NCBI GenBank assembly: GCA_024195265.1
Contig: JAJLRJ010000004.1
Span: 43,681,568-43,745,567, forward strand
Direction: 5' to 3'
Source of the DNA: Dendrophyllia cribrosa
Taxonomy: Eukaryota > Cnidaria > Anthozoa > Scleractinia > Dendrophylliidae
DNA: 64,000 bases
A program made the position numbers and the translations under genes. This document shows positions 1-14,956 of this stretch, piece by piece. The notes below the pieces were generated by a model, which did not search any database, was not told where the DNA came from, and saw only the letters and a program-made list of their open reading frames with translations. Position 1 is the first letter of the stretch. Every line of letters starts with the position of its first letter.

Positions 1-451
1 TCTTTCTTGGAAAACTCGCTAAAACTCTGATTTTAGTTTATTTTCTCTTCGAAAATTCACTTAATATCTGTCTCATAGTGTTCCATAAGTATTTCGTGTG
101 CGACCAAGGTATTTAGGTTTAATTTGGGGCAGTTCAGACCCCAAAACCTGAAAATCACCATGACATAGCTCCTTTAAATTGATTTTCTGTATAACTGGAC
201 TTCGTTTACTATATAAAAGACACGAAAAAATAACGAACATGTTAGCAACGTTTGGAAGATTTTTCGAAGATTTTCAAGGGTTATAAATAATTTCCGAATA
301 TTTTCCGAAGGTTTTACGTCGAAGTTTCGAAGACTGAACAGCTGATAAACAAAACGCGCTATTATCATTGTGAAGAAGTCATTCAAGATATTCTAAACTC
401 AAATAATCACCCAGGACAAAAAGGCAACTTTTATTATCTCTCCTTGTAAAG

Positions 452-3400
452 GTTTAAAGAGGAAGCCATGCAGATAGAAGAGTTCTTAGAGGAAAGCGCA
501 GATTTGTTGCAGTGGATGGATGAGGCTGACACCACACTTCAGACAAAAGACCCATCACCTGCTGATGAAGATGCTTTGGAGGATCTCATTGAAAAGATCA
601 AGGTATGAGTCACGCACTGCGAGACAATGAGTTGGCCTGCACAACAGGCAATTTTTTTTCGTCCCCCTCCCCTCGCGTGTCACGCGCTGCGCCCTCCGCG
701 TTGCTCGCGCTTCGCGCTCGCGCCCCAAAACCCGCTTGAGCACGCCCAAAAGCGCCTGTTGTGCGGTTAGCATTAGATTCCATCCACCAAAACTACCTCG
801 GACACCTTATTGAGACTTATATAACGGATTAACTGGTTAGCTTTCGGTAAGGTTATGGTTAGCAGTTCATATAGTTGAATTTACACTTGAACAATCTGAG
901 CAGCTAGGTGGTACTCTGGTAGTGTAGGCTCTGAACACTACTTACACATTCACTGAAAATAAAATTCTAAGTGTCGACATGATTACATTATATAAGTCTC
1001 AATAAGTGTCCGAGGTGGTTTAGGTGGATGGTATCGAATGCTAACCCTGTTCGTGAGTTTCGGTGAACGTATGCGCACGGGCTTAGCGCAAAAAGACTGA
1101 AGTGATTGAATGTATGAATAAGAAGAATGAGCGAGGCTCGCGAGCGCCCGCTTTATTTGTTTGCCTTTCGACTTCGCATATATTCAAATATTTATTTTAT
1201 TGCGTCTATTTTGTTTGCAATTTTACATTTATTAATTGCGTTAATAAGCTTAAATTCCCTTGAGTATTGACTGTTTAATTTTCTAAGTTTGTTTGTTTGT
1301 TTTCGCAGGATGTTCAGAAGGAACAAAACAACAGAGAAGATTCCAAGAACAGCATCCAACAGACGGCGGAACGACTTCTAGCCAAGCCCAACATCTCTAA
1401 ACCTAACTCTGAAACAATCCGAACACGTCTCGACATCCTACTCACTCGCTGGGACATTCTGCGCGCGGACGTGGCGACGCGCACGCGAGGCGTGGAGTCC
1501 AAACTGAGACGCGTGTCGGAATTCCTTGGGGATCTGGAAGAGCTCAGTTCGTGGGCAGTCACTACGAGAGAATTGCTGGAGAAGCAAGAAGGCGAGGGCT
1601 ACAACCAAGAGATCGTTGATCCTAAGGTTGGTTGTGTAACGCAGCTAGCCATATTGTAATATGAATCGGAAAGTTACTGCGTATGTAACGATGTATCCGT
1701 CCGCACATGTTTGATTTTAGCCAATATTTTCAAACAACTCGTTCACTGCACAGTTTTTGAGAGAGAAATGCAAAAGTTGTCTAAAATTGTCAAAAAAAAA
1801 ACATAACAGATTAGGAATTCCTAAATGGAATTTTTAGAGTGATTCTTTAAGTAGTATTCAAAGTAGAATTCAAAAGACTTTTCCGCCAACGAAAGTTAAT
1901 CCTTAGTTTAAGAAGATTGCGCTGATAAAAATGTTTTTAGAAACTATTATATATTATTCCTTGTTTTTTTTTAATTGCTAAATCACAGTCATGTTTTTTC
2001 GTTAATTTTTTTTATCAATAAAAAATCATGGTGTTTTGGCGATGTGAGCCACAGTCAAGGTACAATGGTAACTTCATATCACAAAGTTACTTTAGACGTC
2101 TATTGTTGTTGTGTTTTCGCTGTAATGTTTACGCTTCTTTTTGAGCGAAATCCGATAAAACTTCCGAAAATTGTAAACATTTGCAACTGTAATCAGTTGA
2201 TCCTTTTTTTCTTTCAGGCTGTTCAAGAATCGCTAAAATCCCGTCAACCAAAGCTAAACTCCATCAATGAGAGCATGGCTCGCTACAGACGTGAAAGTAA
2301 ACTTGATGGAAACCAAGTCCCCAAGCCTCTGGAAGTCAAGGTTAAGGGTCTTAACGATGACTGGAGGCAAATTGCATCACTTACCGCTGATATGTTCGCG
2401 GCCCGTGTTAGATCGCCTCGTAAGCCTGTCGAGGAGATTGTTGTCGAAGTGAAACAACGGTCTGTTCACGCCGAGGTACCAATAGTTGTGGAAGACTGGA
2501 GTGAAGGTACGTTATAATCAGTTCTTTTTCATTTGCTGCTTTTGTGCCGAGATTTATAAGACATGTATTTTGTTTATTAAACAATTCACTCCCAATGTCT
2601 CCAAAAATGCAATTGAAAAATAAAACTTCAGCTTCGTACGCCTTGTAACATGAAATCAAACATTTAACCATAGACCACAGACTCCGGTAGTGAAAAAGTA
2701 ATTTTAATACCATGAAAGAAGCTCAAATACATTTATGCAATTCTATTTAAGTTTTGTTTTTATCCTTTCTGAAATCCGCCAAACGCTGGATGTCTAGTAA
2801 GAGACCACTTTTCCTCATCTCGAGAGCCATCGCTTTATATTCAACTTTACAAGGCTTTGTTTTCTGAAAATGTAGCGTTTTACAGATTTTCTATTTTGTC
2901 GTTTACAGAGCGGGCATCGCCGTGGCCGAAGTTCGACAAAGCAGTGTCCGAATTGCATGATTGGCTCAACACGTTATCAGACATGATGAAAACTGAGAAG
3001 ATAGTCCTGGGGGATTCAGAGGACATGGAGGGACTCTTGGAGAAGCAAAAGGTAACACTCCGTTACAGACAAATATCAGCTGGTCATTATTTCTATGTTT
3101 ATTCAAATGTTACGTTTGGCGTTTAAGATGTTACCCAAAATAGCTGACATGATCCTATGATGAGGATGTAAACATATGGACCCGGTTGTTCAAACGGTGG
3201 ATAGCGCTATCCACCGGATAAATCACTATCCAGCGGATACCACAATAGATTTTGTTAATACTTATCCACTGGATAATGATTTATCTGGCCCCGGTTGCTC
3301 AAAGGGAGGATAGTGCTATCCACCGGATAAATCACTATCCAGCGGATAACACAATGGGTTTTGTTAATACTTATCCACTGGATAGTTATTTATCCGGTGG

Positions 3401-6400
3401 ATAGCTCTATCCACCTTTTGAACAACCGGGGCATGATCTTTCTAAGGTCAGTAATTCAGTTTTTAGAATTGTGATGATGAAAAATGACAACGAACTGTTC
3501 GACACAAAGACACGCCGCAGGATCTTATAGTAACGTTACAGAATGTTCGAATGCTGTACTTATTACGACCTTTGTTTTCAGTCCATAGATGAGCAGCTGA
3601 AAACCAAGCAGCATCTACTGGACGAGATTGCGGAGATGGGACACACGCTGGCTGAGGATGCGCAGTCCGAGGAAGACAAGTTCCTAATTGACAGCAAGGT
3701 AGGTCACAGCAAGAAAATGGCGGAAAAACTTGACGCACGCGCGTTAGTCTGAGACGAAAACCTCAGCATAAAACTGAATGACTGGCTGGCTGGATTGCTG
3801 GCTCAATTAATGACTGAAAGAACAAACAGACGAATGAAAAAAGGAGCAATGTAACGAAAGTACGCGGGGAGATTCAATAGCGAAAAAACGAACGGATGAA
3901 TAATGCAAGAGTGATTCGGTGAAACAACGACTAGATAACGAGTGAAATTACATCGTGGTCTTAGCGCAACGTGTCAATAAGTGCATGCATAAAAACTAAA
4001 AACTACGCAAACGAAGAAGTATCGATCAACACTGTTTATCTTTTGCAGGTCAGCAAGTTGAAGGGACATTGGGAAGACATCGTAGATAACTCGGCAGTGT
4101 GGCGAGGACAAATCGATTATCTGATGGAAGAATGGAAGAGGTTCGTTGAGCTTCGGGAAGAGCTCCTCGAGTGGATCCGGAAAGCCGAGGCTTACCTTGA
4201 AGACGAGCATGTCTATGGATACACTGTCAGCGAGTTGGAAGAGCAGATGGATAAACATAAGGTTATTTTCTGACTTTGTTTTTAATTAAATTTTAAATTG
4301 AAATTTTTATTCAAATCGGTTCATTAAAGTATAGTCCCTGCTTCTTTATTTTGGAATGATTCTCAAGTCTATTAGTAAATAAAACTTGCAGTGCCTGTTA
4401 TCACCCATAATTTGCCGTATGTTCGTTTTTCTGTTTATAGCGTTTGACTGACAGCTTATTCAAACGGGATTTTCTTAGAGGCATTAAACTTTTCAATTCA
4501 TGTCGGATATAATTTCAACAATTTTATGTTTTTACGCAGGAATTTATGGAAGACGTGGAAACCTGGCGAGGCAGCATAAGTGCCGTCAATCAGTGTGGTG
4601 ATCACTTGGTGCAGGAATTTCCTCATTACGAGTCAGGAGAACTGAAAAACTCCATGTCAGAAGTAAATGAGAGATGGACCAATATAACAAACAGGTCATT
4701 GTAGAAGTATATTGTCGGATTTTCCAGTCGTTCGTAGACCAATATTGGTTTGAGGCTGATTTCTATATGGTCACCAATGATAGTAAGCGATGGTAGAGTT
4801 AAAGAACAACGATCACTTGGAAACCAGGGATCAATTTAATAAAACTTTTACAAGTGTAATTTACAAGTGTAGCCATTGTTTCAGAGGTTGAAAACATAGC
4901 CACACTTGTAAATTACACTTGTAAAAGTGTTATTGAATTGACCCCAGCTTTTATTCCTTTACAAGTCTGCAGATAATTTTCTTCTCTAAGCAAGTCATTT
5001 GTCAGTCCAGGGACACTATTGACCTGACAAGAACTCAGTCAGGTCGGACAATTTTGTTCCGCACGGTTTATATTTACTGAAAAGTGCCTGGTGTTCAAAG
5101 CTAACAATGGAACGTTTTCTTTGTTTCACAGAGGGTAGCCCGCGAACAGGCTTATGGCTCGGAGGGGCGCTATTTAACGGTATGACCCCGCCGTCCGACT
5201 GGAAGCCTGTCCGCAGGCTACACAGAGGGAAAAGATTTTCTATTTTAATTTAATTGTAGTAGATCTACCCAGTCCGTCTGTCAGACCAGGGGCGCTTTCC
5301 ATTCGACCAAAAATTCCGGTTTCAAATTTCGGGTATTCCCTGTGGCGAATGGAACAGTATTTTCCGGTTGGTTGTTACAGACCATCACGTTTCAAGTTTC
5401 GCGCGAAAATACAAAATAAACCAAAGCAAAACAGTCAAAACAAATCTGACAAATGGCGGACTCGTTGCCTCTTTTACTTGCTTTGGAGTTATTCGACGAC
5501 TCTGAAGTTAAAACTAACGATATTTTAAGCGAGAACGATGATATTATTTTTTTCAGTGCAGCTACAGCTGTTAATAAGCATACATGCGAAGGAATTTTTA
5601 AAAATCGAGTCGGCGACTACTTTATGCTCGTGATTTATTACATTCGTTTAATACATAAGCTTATAAGCATTTCTGTGCTACTTACCAGTCCTAGTTGTGG
5701 CCATATTTTCTGCTGTTGTACTAGTTATGTTACGTGAGCAATCATGCTCGAGTAAAAGTTGTAAGCTTTCGGTGAAAAACAAACACGCCGTGCACTGATA
5801 TTGAGACGCCATCTTGATTTCGGCTCGGAGAAACTGGGCCGAGCAGGAATGGTCGAATGGAACGGTATTTTCCGGTTGTTCCGATTTTCCGCGGGAAATT
5901 TACGTTCCATTCGCTTCCCAACCCGGAATTTCCGGAATTTTTGGTTGAATGGAAAGCGCCCCAGGTTAAGCTTTCACCAGTCAAAATGCGAAATTTACCG
6001 GTCATTTGTCCGATTACATGCTGTTATTTACAGCCTTGCTTTATTATATGAAGCACCAAAAATGCATGTTATCAGATCACTGTTATACGATCTTTTTTTA
6101 ATATTAAGTTTGAATAGAACTTGCTGTTTCTACTTCATTGATTTTCGTGCAAATTAACCGCTCTCAAATTTGGAAATTCTCTCTTTGCTTTTTTAACAGA
6201 TCTGATTCTCGTAAGAAGAACCTAAAGGAAGCATTTGATCGCATGGTTCAATTCCACGAAGACATGATCAATGCGCTAACTTGGCTGACATCGGCGGAGT
6301 CTAAAGTGGCTGAACTGGACAGTGCAGTGGAAGCCACGAGTACGGAGGAGCAGCAGGACATGGAGGCGCTAAGGAAAGAACTGAAAGTACGGTTTTTTCC

Positions 6401-6553
6401 CTTTGTTTATCTTTATTAACAGAGTGAATACTTAGGTGACTAAACTTTAACATGGTGTATCTTACCAGTGAATACTTAGATGACTGTTCTCTGATTTTGT
6501 GTATCTTACCATCGTCGTCATCATCATCATCGTCATCGTCATCGTCATCATCG

Positions 6554-6587
<34 letters not shown>

Positions 6588-9500
6588 TTGCACTGTCACT
6601 AGACACATGCAGTTCTTACGCCAATTTTCTCTTTTCTGGTTGATGTTATGCAATTTGTGTGGACACTGAGTGATTGGCCCTTTCCCAGTGGCCAGTTTCT
6701 TTCTCTTTGTCTATACCCTCCCCATTGTCCTGTTTTAGTTCTCTCATAGGTCAAGAAGCACCACCTAACTCTCCTTTACATAGACAAAGTGGAAATAACG
6801 AGGGAGATCGCAGTTTTCACTGATAGTGAGTGTATGCTGGTGTAATGTGTACAATCAGTGTACAGTCTGTAAAGATGACATGGAGATTAGATATCAGGTG
6901 TAGAAGCGTGTTTAACTTTATGGGATCAGGATTAGGGTCTAGTTTCCTTTGTAATGTGTACAATCAGTATACAGTCTGTACAGGGGACACGGAGATTAGA
7001 TTGATCATATCTTATATCAGGTGTGGGTAGCCTGTGTAACTCTATGTTCTACAAGGGCCGTTCGGATAATTTGTATTTGATGTTGGTTTTCAGTTCCTTG
7101 AAGACGATATCAATGGACACCAGGAAATGTTTGCTTCCTTGAACGAGAACGGACAACTAATTATGGCCGAGATGGAGACTGGAGATGTGCTCACAGCCGT
7201 GCAAGCCAAACTTGATGACATGAATGACAGATGGCAATCACTGAACGTTCGGACGCTGGACATCCGTGATCGTTTGGAGGACACTAGTACCGAGTGGCGG
7301 CAGCTGCTGATGGACCTGCAGGAGATTATCGATTGGATTGCACGTGCTGATCAGGAGCTGACCCTACAGCAGCCAATAGGAGGTGACCTAGAGAGCGTGC
7401 AGCACCAGAATGAAAACCACCAGGTGAACACTGCTTTCTTTACAGGAGTCCACTGAAAAAAAAATTGAAAAATAATCAGTTTTCGCACGGCCTACAAATG
7501 GATTATCAACAGAAAAGACAAACAATAGACCGATGAAAATCACACTAACAATACACGTGTTGAAACGCACCGATCAATGATTTTGAATCTCAACAGTCAA
7601 TAACCGTGGCAAAACTGACCAATGACAGCAAAAGCCAGACATTAATACCATCAGCTGACGGTTTACAATAGGCCAAATTTACGACAGCACATGTTGATTT
7701 TTAACATTATAATACAAATCAGCCACGTGGTTCTTCCGTGGGTGGGGATGCAAACATTGTCAAAACGTCAGTTGAGTTATTGTCAACAACAACAGTTCTT
7801 TTAAGAAGTACACTAAGTCGGACGATCGACAGACTACTGATACTCCTGGGTGCAAACCATTTACAAAACAATCTCCTAACTGGTGTCCCTACATTTAATA
7901 CAGTACTAGTTGATCATTTCCTTACTTCTCGTGACCTGCATGCTTGAGCATGTAACGATCAATTACATGTAACCTCGTGGACGTTAAGTAAAACACAAAC
8001 GTTTTAACGCGTGTAATGGAAGTTGTCAACATGAAAAAAACTGGCACCGACAGTTTACCAACATGTTTTCAAGTTTTGTTGTGAACGTCACAACACTTTC
8101 GCGCCAAAAGAGTACCACCAGCGTTTCAAAAACATTAAAATCATTTCACATCCCCAGGCGTTCAAGGGAAAGCTCAATGTTAGGAGACTGGTGGTGGACC
8201 GGGCTCTAGACTCAGGCCAAAGAGTTATGGAAGAATATGAAACAGCCAAATCTGCTGATGAACCCAAAGATTCACCGCGAGCGCGCATTGCGCAGAATCT
8301 CAAAAGGCAGATCGACACTGTGAGTGAACGCTGGTCCATGTTGAGCCACCGATCAGAGGATTGGCAACAATGGATTGATGAAGTCCTTAGGGTAGGTGCT
8401 TGAGTTTGCTTCAGTGTTTTCTTTTTCACTCACTGTTTAGTCTTCTCTTGCATATCATTCGTAACCTGGTTGTCTCATTTACTGCTTGCGTTGGAAAAGG
8501 CTGACCTGACCTTTTTCAACAAAAAAAGGTAAAGTGACTTTATATTCATTAGTACAACGAAGCCCTAGTTCTTGCTATTGCCACGTCGCAAGCATAATTA
8601 TCACTAATCTCCATTGATTTAATTAGAAGATAATTACAATCAAGAAATGAAACTTGCCTGCATGCAAACGTCTTTACTTTACTTCCTTTTCGGGCACCGA
8701 AAGTAAATGCAAGCATTCCTTATGGTTAAGACAGAAAAGCTTTGTGGGTTGAGAGGGTGAGTAGTGAGCGTGGAATAGCCCAATTTCGATATATTAAAAT
8801 TCAACTTGAAACAAAAGACATCACTACGAGGCTTAGGGGAATGATAGTAGGGATTTATATGGTTTATTCCCCTAAGCCTCGTAGTGATGTCTTTTGTTTG
8901 AAGTTGAATTTAAATATATCGAAATTGGCCTATTGAAAACTGGAAAAAGGGGGGAATGGGGGAGGGGAGGGTTGGGTTTCAGGTTTTCCGGCCCTTTGCC
9001 CTTCAAGTTCAAGTTTCAAGTTTAGTTTATTGCCCTATATTGTAAACAGTTACAGTAAATAAATATAAAATTTAAGAGCAAGGAAGCCTTAAAGAAACCA
9101 CTGAGCTTATAAATAAATAGTCTTCCTTAGTGGGATGAAGATGAAAACAAGCCCCTTAAATTGCTCGCAGATCCTACGTACACCGTTAGCAGCATTATCG
9201 TTTGCGGTCCTTTGCAGATTTTACTTTTATGATAATATTGGCTCATCTGCTGTCATTTGAATTAAGTTATTAAGTGTATTGACGTGATATACTTCAAATG
9301 TAGGGCTGCATTGTTATTTCAGACTCTTCTATTACATTTATCGCCATTGTCGGATACATCTTTGATTAAACTGAATATTTTGACTACAAGGTCACGCGGC
9401 AGCCTGGCCTATCCATATCCGGTTTATGATATCACCCACATATCACCGGTCAATACAGATTCATATTTCACATTTAGTCGCACAAGGTGTTGATTTCAAT

Positions 9501-12500
9501 TAAATACAGATCAAATCGAGAAAGCAAGTGATTCTGATTTTTCTTAGTTTGGACCCAGAATGGTGAGTTATATCTATAGGGTAAGGATTTTATTCTCGTA
9601 GTCGATAGTTTAGCTCATAAATAGATTGACAAAAAGGTGTGGAATGCCATGAATGTTAAGTTGTTTTCGATCGCAAAGCAGATGCCATCGTTAAATTTTC
9701 CAGCATCTATCGCAATGTGTTGCCAAAGCGATCCTTCGTAGTCTTGGGGCCAAACAGGGTGGTCAGTTGATTTTAAATTCACCTGGTTGTTCTATCTGTT
9801 TTCTCGCTCCCTTTTTACTTGAGGCTGAAACGATCTCAACACGCGCATTTATCTGCGAAGCATGTTCTGATAATACATGAGTAAACATACTTAAAACTTG
9901 ACCTTGGATTACAGGATTAAAGCCCTTTGCTAGGACGTAAATGATAGTGATTAGCGTTATTTCCACGGAATTTCTTTTGTAAGTATCTTTTTTTAAGGGC
10001 ATTGCATTTGTAACTAACAAGCCTTGCGACTTTCTAAGAATTCTAAACGCCGATGGCAGCCTGTTACAACGTAAGTACGGAATGACATTGTGGTGACAGA
10101 CAGTGTAGCTGTAACTATTTTTCGTTTGTTTTTCTAGATTATTTACCTCGTGTTTGCAATAGCAGATGTAAAGAAGGAAATAGATTACCATACTAACCTA
10201 TCCTTTTCTCACTTCGACTAATGTTTCTTTCTTCACCTTCTTCACGACCATTTTACACCCTATGTTATAATTGGACACATGGTGAGATGTAATAACACGT
10301 GTTTTATGTTTCTCGATTATGAAGTTTCCTTGTTCTCTTAGTCCTCTTAGTTTGTAGTGCATGTATAAGGTAAATAAAGGAAGCAAAAATCACCCTTATA
10401 AACATAGTTGATCTATGCTTCTTTTATATTAGAAATACATTTTAACCCGAAGACCTTAAAACTCCGAGTTACTTCTTTTAAAACCCTTTACCTTCTAAGG
10501 GTGGTAAAATACCAATTTGTACGAAGTTTCTCGTATTCACACTTTCAACTAAAATAGCAGGATAGGAAACGTACTGCTCAATTAGCTTGAGCAATTGAAT
10601 GGTCACACTGACATTTATACGGCTAAAGGTTTGACTGAAGGAAGGGGTTTCGGCTCTCATCCAGTCATCGTTCGTTATGTTTGAAACAAGAAATAGAACT
10701 CTCATCTTAGTTTGCAATGACTGTTAATTCTTTGTTTACGTATTAGAATTACTAAAGTAAGAGCTGGATATCACGTTCCAAAAGGCCAATACGAAGCTAC
10801 CAATATATGTCGCTGATAAGCCGGCCTGTCGAAGTCACGATATTGTAGATGATTTTGTCACGCTAGTGTAAGGTGACTTTATTTCCGGTGATAATGTCAC
10901 ACCTAAAAATCCCCGTCCACACGCAGATACATTGTGATTCATTTTGATTTTAAAACACACTCTTTACGGTTAGGCCATCCGTCCACATATACATGTTAAA
11001 GATAAAACACGCACTGAAAATAGATCTTGAAAAACGCTGTTCATAATACAATTTTTTGACAACGGAGATTTACTTTTTCTTGTGGAAAGCAAAATCGATG
11101 GCGTTCGAAAAATGATGTTTTAAATTTGAAATCTAGTGGAAGTCTTCGTTTTTTAAAAAAAAAAAATACAATTATTTCAATACATTTGTTTCTCAGAGAA
11201 TATATTATATTTATCGTTTCGGTTTGTATTTTTCTGTGCGTGCGTGCGTGCGTGCGTGCGTGTTTGTTTGTTTTTCTAAGAAAAAGGTGCACTTATCTTT
11301 TGATGGCAGCTTTGCAAATCCTTAAAAGTTAACATATATCTACGTGCAATTCAAATGTCTTCAAGTGACCACAAGAATGCCGTAAAATGATAATATTCGT
11401 CCTTGTTGTAGAGTACATCGAGTTTAATTGTTTTATTTATTTCCGGCATTTTTTTGGCTGTCGGGACAGACGTGAAATCACTTTTGCCTGTTTTGAGCTT
11501 CAAAACGGTACAATTTATAGCAACGCGGTGAGTCGAGGGGGTTAAAAGGGGCTTTGTGAACTTACGAGATAGAAAGTGCTTTGATTTCCTACAAAACCGT
11601 TTAATATGGATGGGATACTTGAAATAGTTCACTGTTAAATTTTCTGAAATCTCCACTAGAAGATGGTTAAATAATGCTCAATAGCTTTCATTTGGATAGT
11701 CATACACAAGGAAAGCTTGAACTTCTTTCAATAGTATAAAAAACAGCAGCACAGGAAAGTAGCTTTCATTTGAAGGATTATACTGACTTTGGAAATTTAC
11801 CCAAGTTACCCAAGTTCTTATTAATAATGATTTAGAAATACAAAAACATACTAAAACTAGCGAGTTAATGTTCCGACGTTTCGGCGACTTCATGACGCCA
11901 TTATCAAGGAATGAATAAATGAATACAATGCGAGTTCGAAAAGAGTTCAAGTCAGATAAATTTACATAAAGGACGTTAAGCTAGACAAGTTACCCAAGTT
12001 ACGTCTTTAAGTAAAAAACGGTTATATTCGATCGAGGAGTGAAATAGTTTCTATCAAGAGAAAATAATTTCCATTTAAAGGAAAGAAGGAGCATGTTTTC
12101 TTTGCCTGCGGAAATGCATGGCTAAAATATTTGTTTGAACTTTAACCTTTTCTGCGTGCGCAAGAAAAGAGGATGTTGGTCATCTCAACCTTGGTTTTGT
12201 TGTTGTTTGTTTATGTTGTTGTTTTTGTCTTTCCTTTTTGGAGAACTGTTTTCTTCCCTGTTGCTATAGCAATTTAGGCTTTCAACAAACAATATGCGAT
12301 AATTTCTGGAATGAATTCCCAAAGAGTAACTCCAATTACCGTGTTAGCCACATTCATTTACCTCATTCACCTCATTTACCTCATTCATTCATTCATTCAT
12401 TTATTTTTCTCGTTTATTATGGAGATGTAGTTTTAGTGAATTCTGATAGCGATGTACTGCAATCCTGAGTGAAATTGTTCAGTTTTAAATATCAATGTCT

Positions 12501-14956
12501 CCCCAACCAACAAGTCTTTGCGGATAAAGCTTTAATCGAGTATAATCCTTTCTTCTATTGTTCCGTATCATTCGGTGTCATTTGTTGTGAAGGGCGATCG
12601 ACGTGTTATCCCTTCTTAAAAATGCGCTGATTAAATTCACTCAATGAAGCCGCTGCCACTCCCAAGAGCATCCATAAGTTCCAAACAGGAAACATTCTTC
12701 AAATTTTATTCTGCAAAATTTAAAGAATAAACCAGCTCCACAGGAAGAACCACTCAGCATATTTCATCGTCAGACTAAAAAATTAGGACCACTTTGCCCC
12801 CAGTGGTAACAACACCGTAGAGCAGGATGCTATTTTTTTAGTCTGGATTTCAGCGCATTTTTGAACGCATTTTTTAGCATTTGTCACGCTAAGACAATTG
12901 CTTTATTAAACTTTTTCAAGCGACTAGTGTGTCATTCACTAAGTATAAAAGCTGGGGCCAAACAACCCGCTTGTGAAGCCTAACGGGTTACTTGTGTTTT
13001 TTCTACAGAAGTTGCAGTTGTTCCAGGGTCAAATGGAGGAAATCGATGCGCGGCTTGTTGAGGCGGAGCAAGTTAAATCAAACTGGACGGCAGTGCAGGA
13101 TCTTGTCATCGATTCTCTATCAGAGCAAATGGATGAATTAAAGGTAATTTAAGGCGTTGTTACGACTGAGTTCTTTTTCTTTGACATATTGCTTTCATTT
13201 CCCGACTTTATTCAGACAGAGCTCATCAAGAGCCGAAACGCTCAACTCGACACCATGAAACACGAGACGGGCCCCTACCTCGTTATAGTCCAGTTTCTAG
13301 TTTAATTTCCGCCTTTTTTCAGCTGTTTTGTTGTTGTTGTTGTTTTCTTCAAACATTTACTCCGAGTAGGGAACTAGTAGGAGGGCTTATTTCCTTTTAA
13401 TACTTAATTTTCTGCTACTTTTTATAGGACTAAAGTCGACCTTAATTAAACTTACTTAGGACTTTGTGTAAATACATCGTCAGTGACTATTAGTTTAAGT
13501 TCAGTTATGCTGTGTTCACTAGGACGAAACATGTTTAGTCTGATCGCGAGTGAAACATGATTCACTGTGAAAAGTGTTCACATTAGGCAGCGCATTGAGC
13601 AAATCATGATCGAAACATGTTTACTCTGGGCATGACTGAAACTACTTCACGAGGTAGTTTTGATCGAAGTCAGACGAAACACGTTAGCGCAAATGTCGTC
13701 TCCTTGTCAAACATTGCATTGCTCTTCGTTCCCGAAAACATGTAAACCACAAAACATGTAACAACAAGTTCGAGCTCTATTTTTTCGGCCGGTTCATGTG
13801 TAATTATAAAGATTTCATGCGAGCTTATGCCTGCTTCTTAAAACAGTATAAATTGTAGAACCAGGCGTGAAACGTGTTTTGAAATTAACAACTAATGTGA
13901 ACAATGAAATTGCAAACATGTTTACGGGAACGTGTTTCATTGAAACATGTTTACTCTAAACATGTTTCAATGAAACACGTTTCCCGTAAACACGTTTGCA
14001 ATTGCATTGTTCACATTGGTTGTTAATTTCAACGTTGCTGTTGCATGATTTTATGGTTTAATCTCACTTGTCAAGCTCTTCGAGAGCGAAGGGTGATGCA
14101 GTGTTTAACAAGGAGACCACATTTGCGCAAACTGGTTTTGTCTGACTTAGATCGAAACTACCTCGTGAAATAATTTTAATCATGCTCAGAGTAAACATGT
14201 TTCGATCATGATTCGCGCAATTTGCCGTCTGATGTGAACACTTTATAGTGAACCATGTTTCATTCGTGATCAGACTAAACTTGTTTCGCCATATTGTGAA
14301 CACAGCGTTATTAAGCTCGATATCCGCCGATCATTTCCCAAACATTGATTGAAAAGCGGTTGGCAAATTGATTTATGGGGTGTCTGGGAAAAAATCCTTA
14401 TTGAGCTTGTTGTAACGTTCTTTTTAACTATTTCAATTTCCATTCATTCAAATACGAGCTGGGACAAAAATGCGAAGAAAAAAACTTAATTCCTTGTTTA
14501 ATCTGTACTCTGGATTATCATTTTTCACAAAAGATAACGTAAGACATCAATCCGAACCATCTCTCATCTCATCATCTCCGAACGAGAATTGTTGAAATTG
14601 CAATCTAAGATTGGTTTATCCTAAAATTGAACGGAAAATCGGATTCTCGATCCTAAAACCAGGATTCCTGGGACGTTTTCCCATTCTGATCCGGGATATT
14701 TGCTGATCCGGGATATTTGCTCTTACACAGAATCTGCAGGAGCGAATCGCGTCTCTCCAGAACATGTTCGAGACTCTAAGCAGCACAGAGAGCGAGCTGA
14801 GGCAAAAGGGCGTGTCACTCTCGCCAACCCTGCAGAACCGGATTGACCAGTTATACCGGCGGTGGAAGCAACTGCAGATTCAACTGCTGCAGAGACAACA
14901 CGCCATGCAAGAGGCATACTCGAGCTTTGACATGTCCTCTATTCCAGGACTACTCG
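452..14956 (+). CDS. DMD: Dystrophin exons 1-12 of the window: spectrin-repeat rod
   Basis: About 833 residues of amphipathic helical sequence, enough for roughly seven spectrin repeats of about 110 residues. Repeat-type tryptophans are visible: LLQWMDEAD (exon at 452), [11 protein letters not shown] (1309), WLNTLSDMM (2909), [14 protein letters not shown] (4049), [16 protein letters not shown] (6200), [17 protein letters not shown] (7094) and WQQWIDEVL (8158). The rod spaces the actin end from the membrane end (family knowledge). Exact repeat boundaries and any hinge were not resolved. The 4.6-kb intron before 13009 is the largest in the gene. Confidence 0.88.

Noticed and set aside
6301..6653. 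Open frames rich in Asp, Ser or Met
   Set aside because: They are translations of the ATC/GTC microsatellite in different frames.
9763..10717. Minus-strand frames that could suggest a membrane-protein pseudogene
   Set aside because: Hydrophobic pieces only; no motif, no consistent splice chain.
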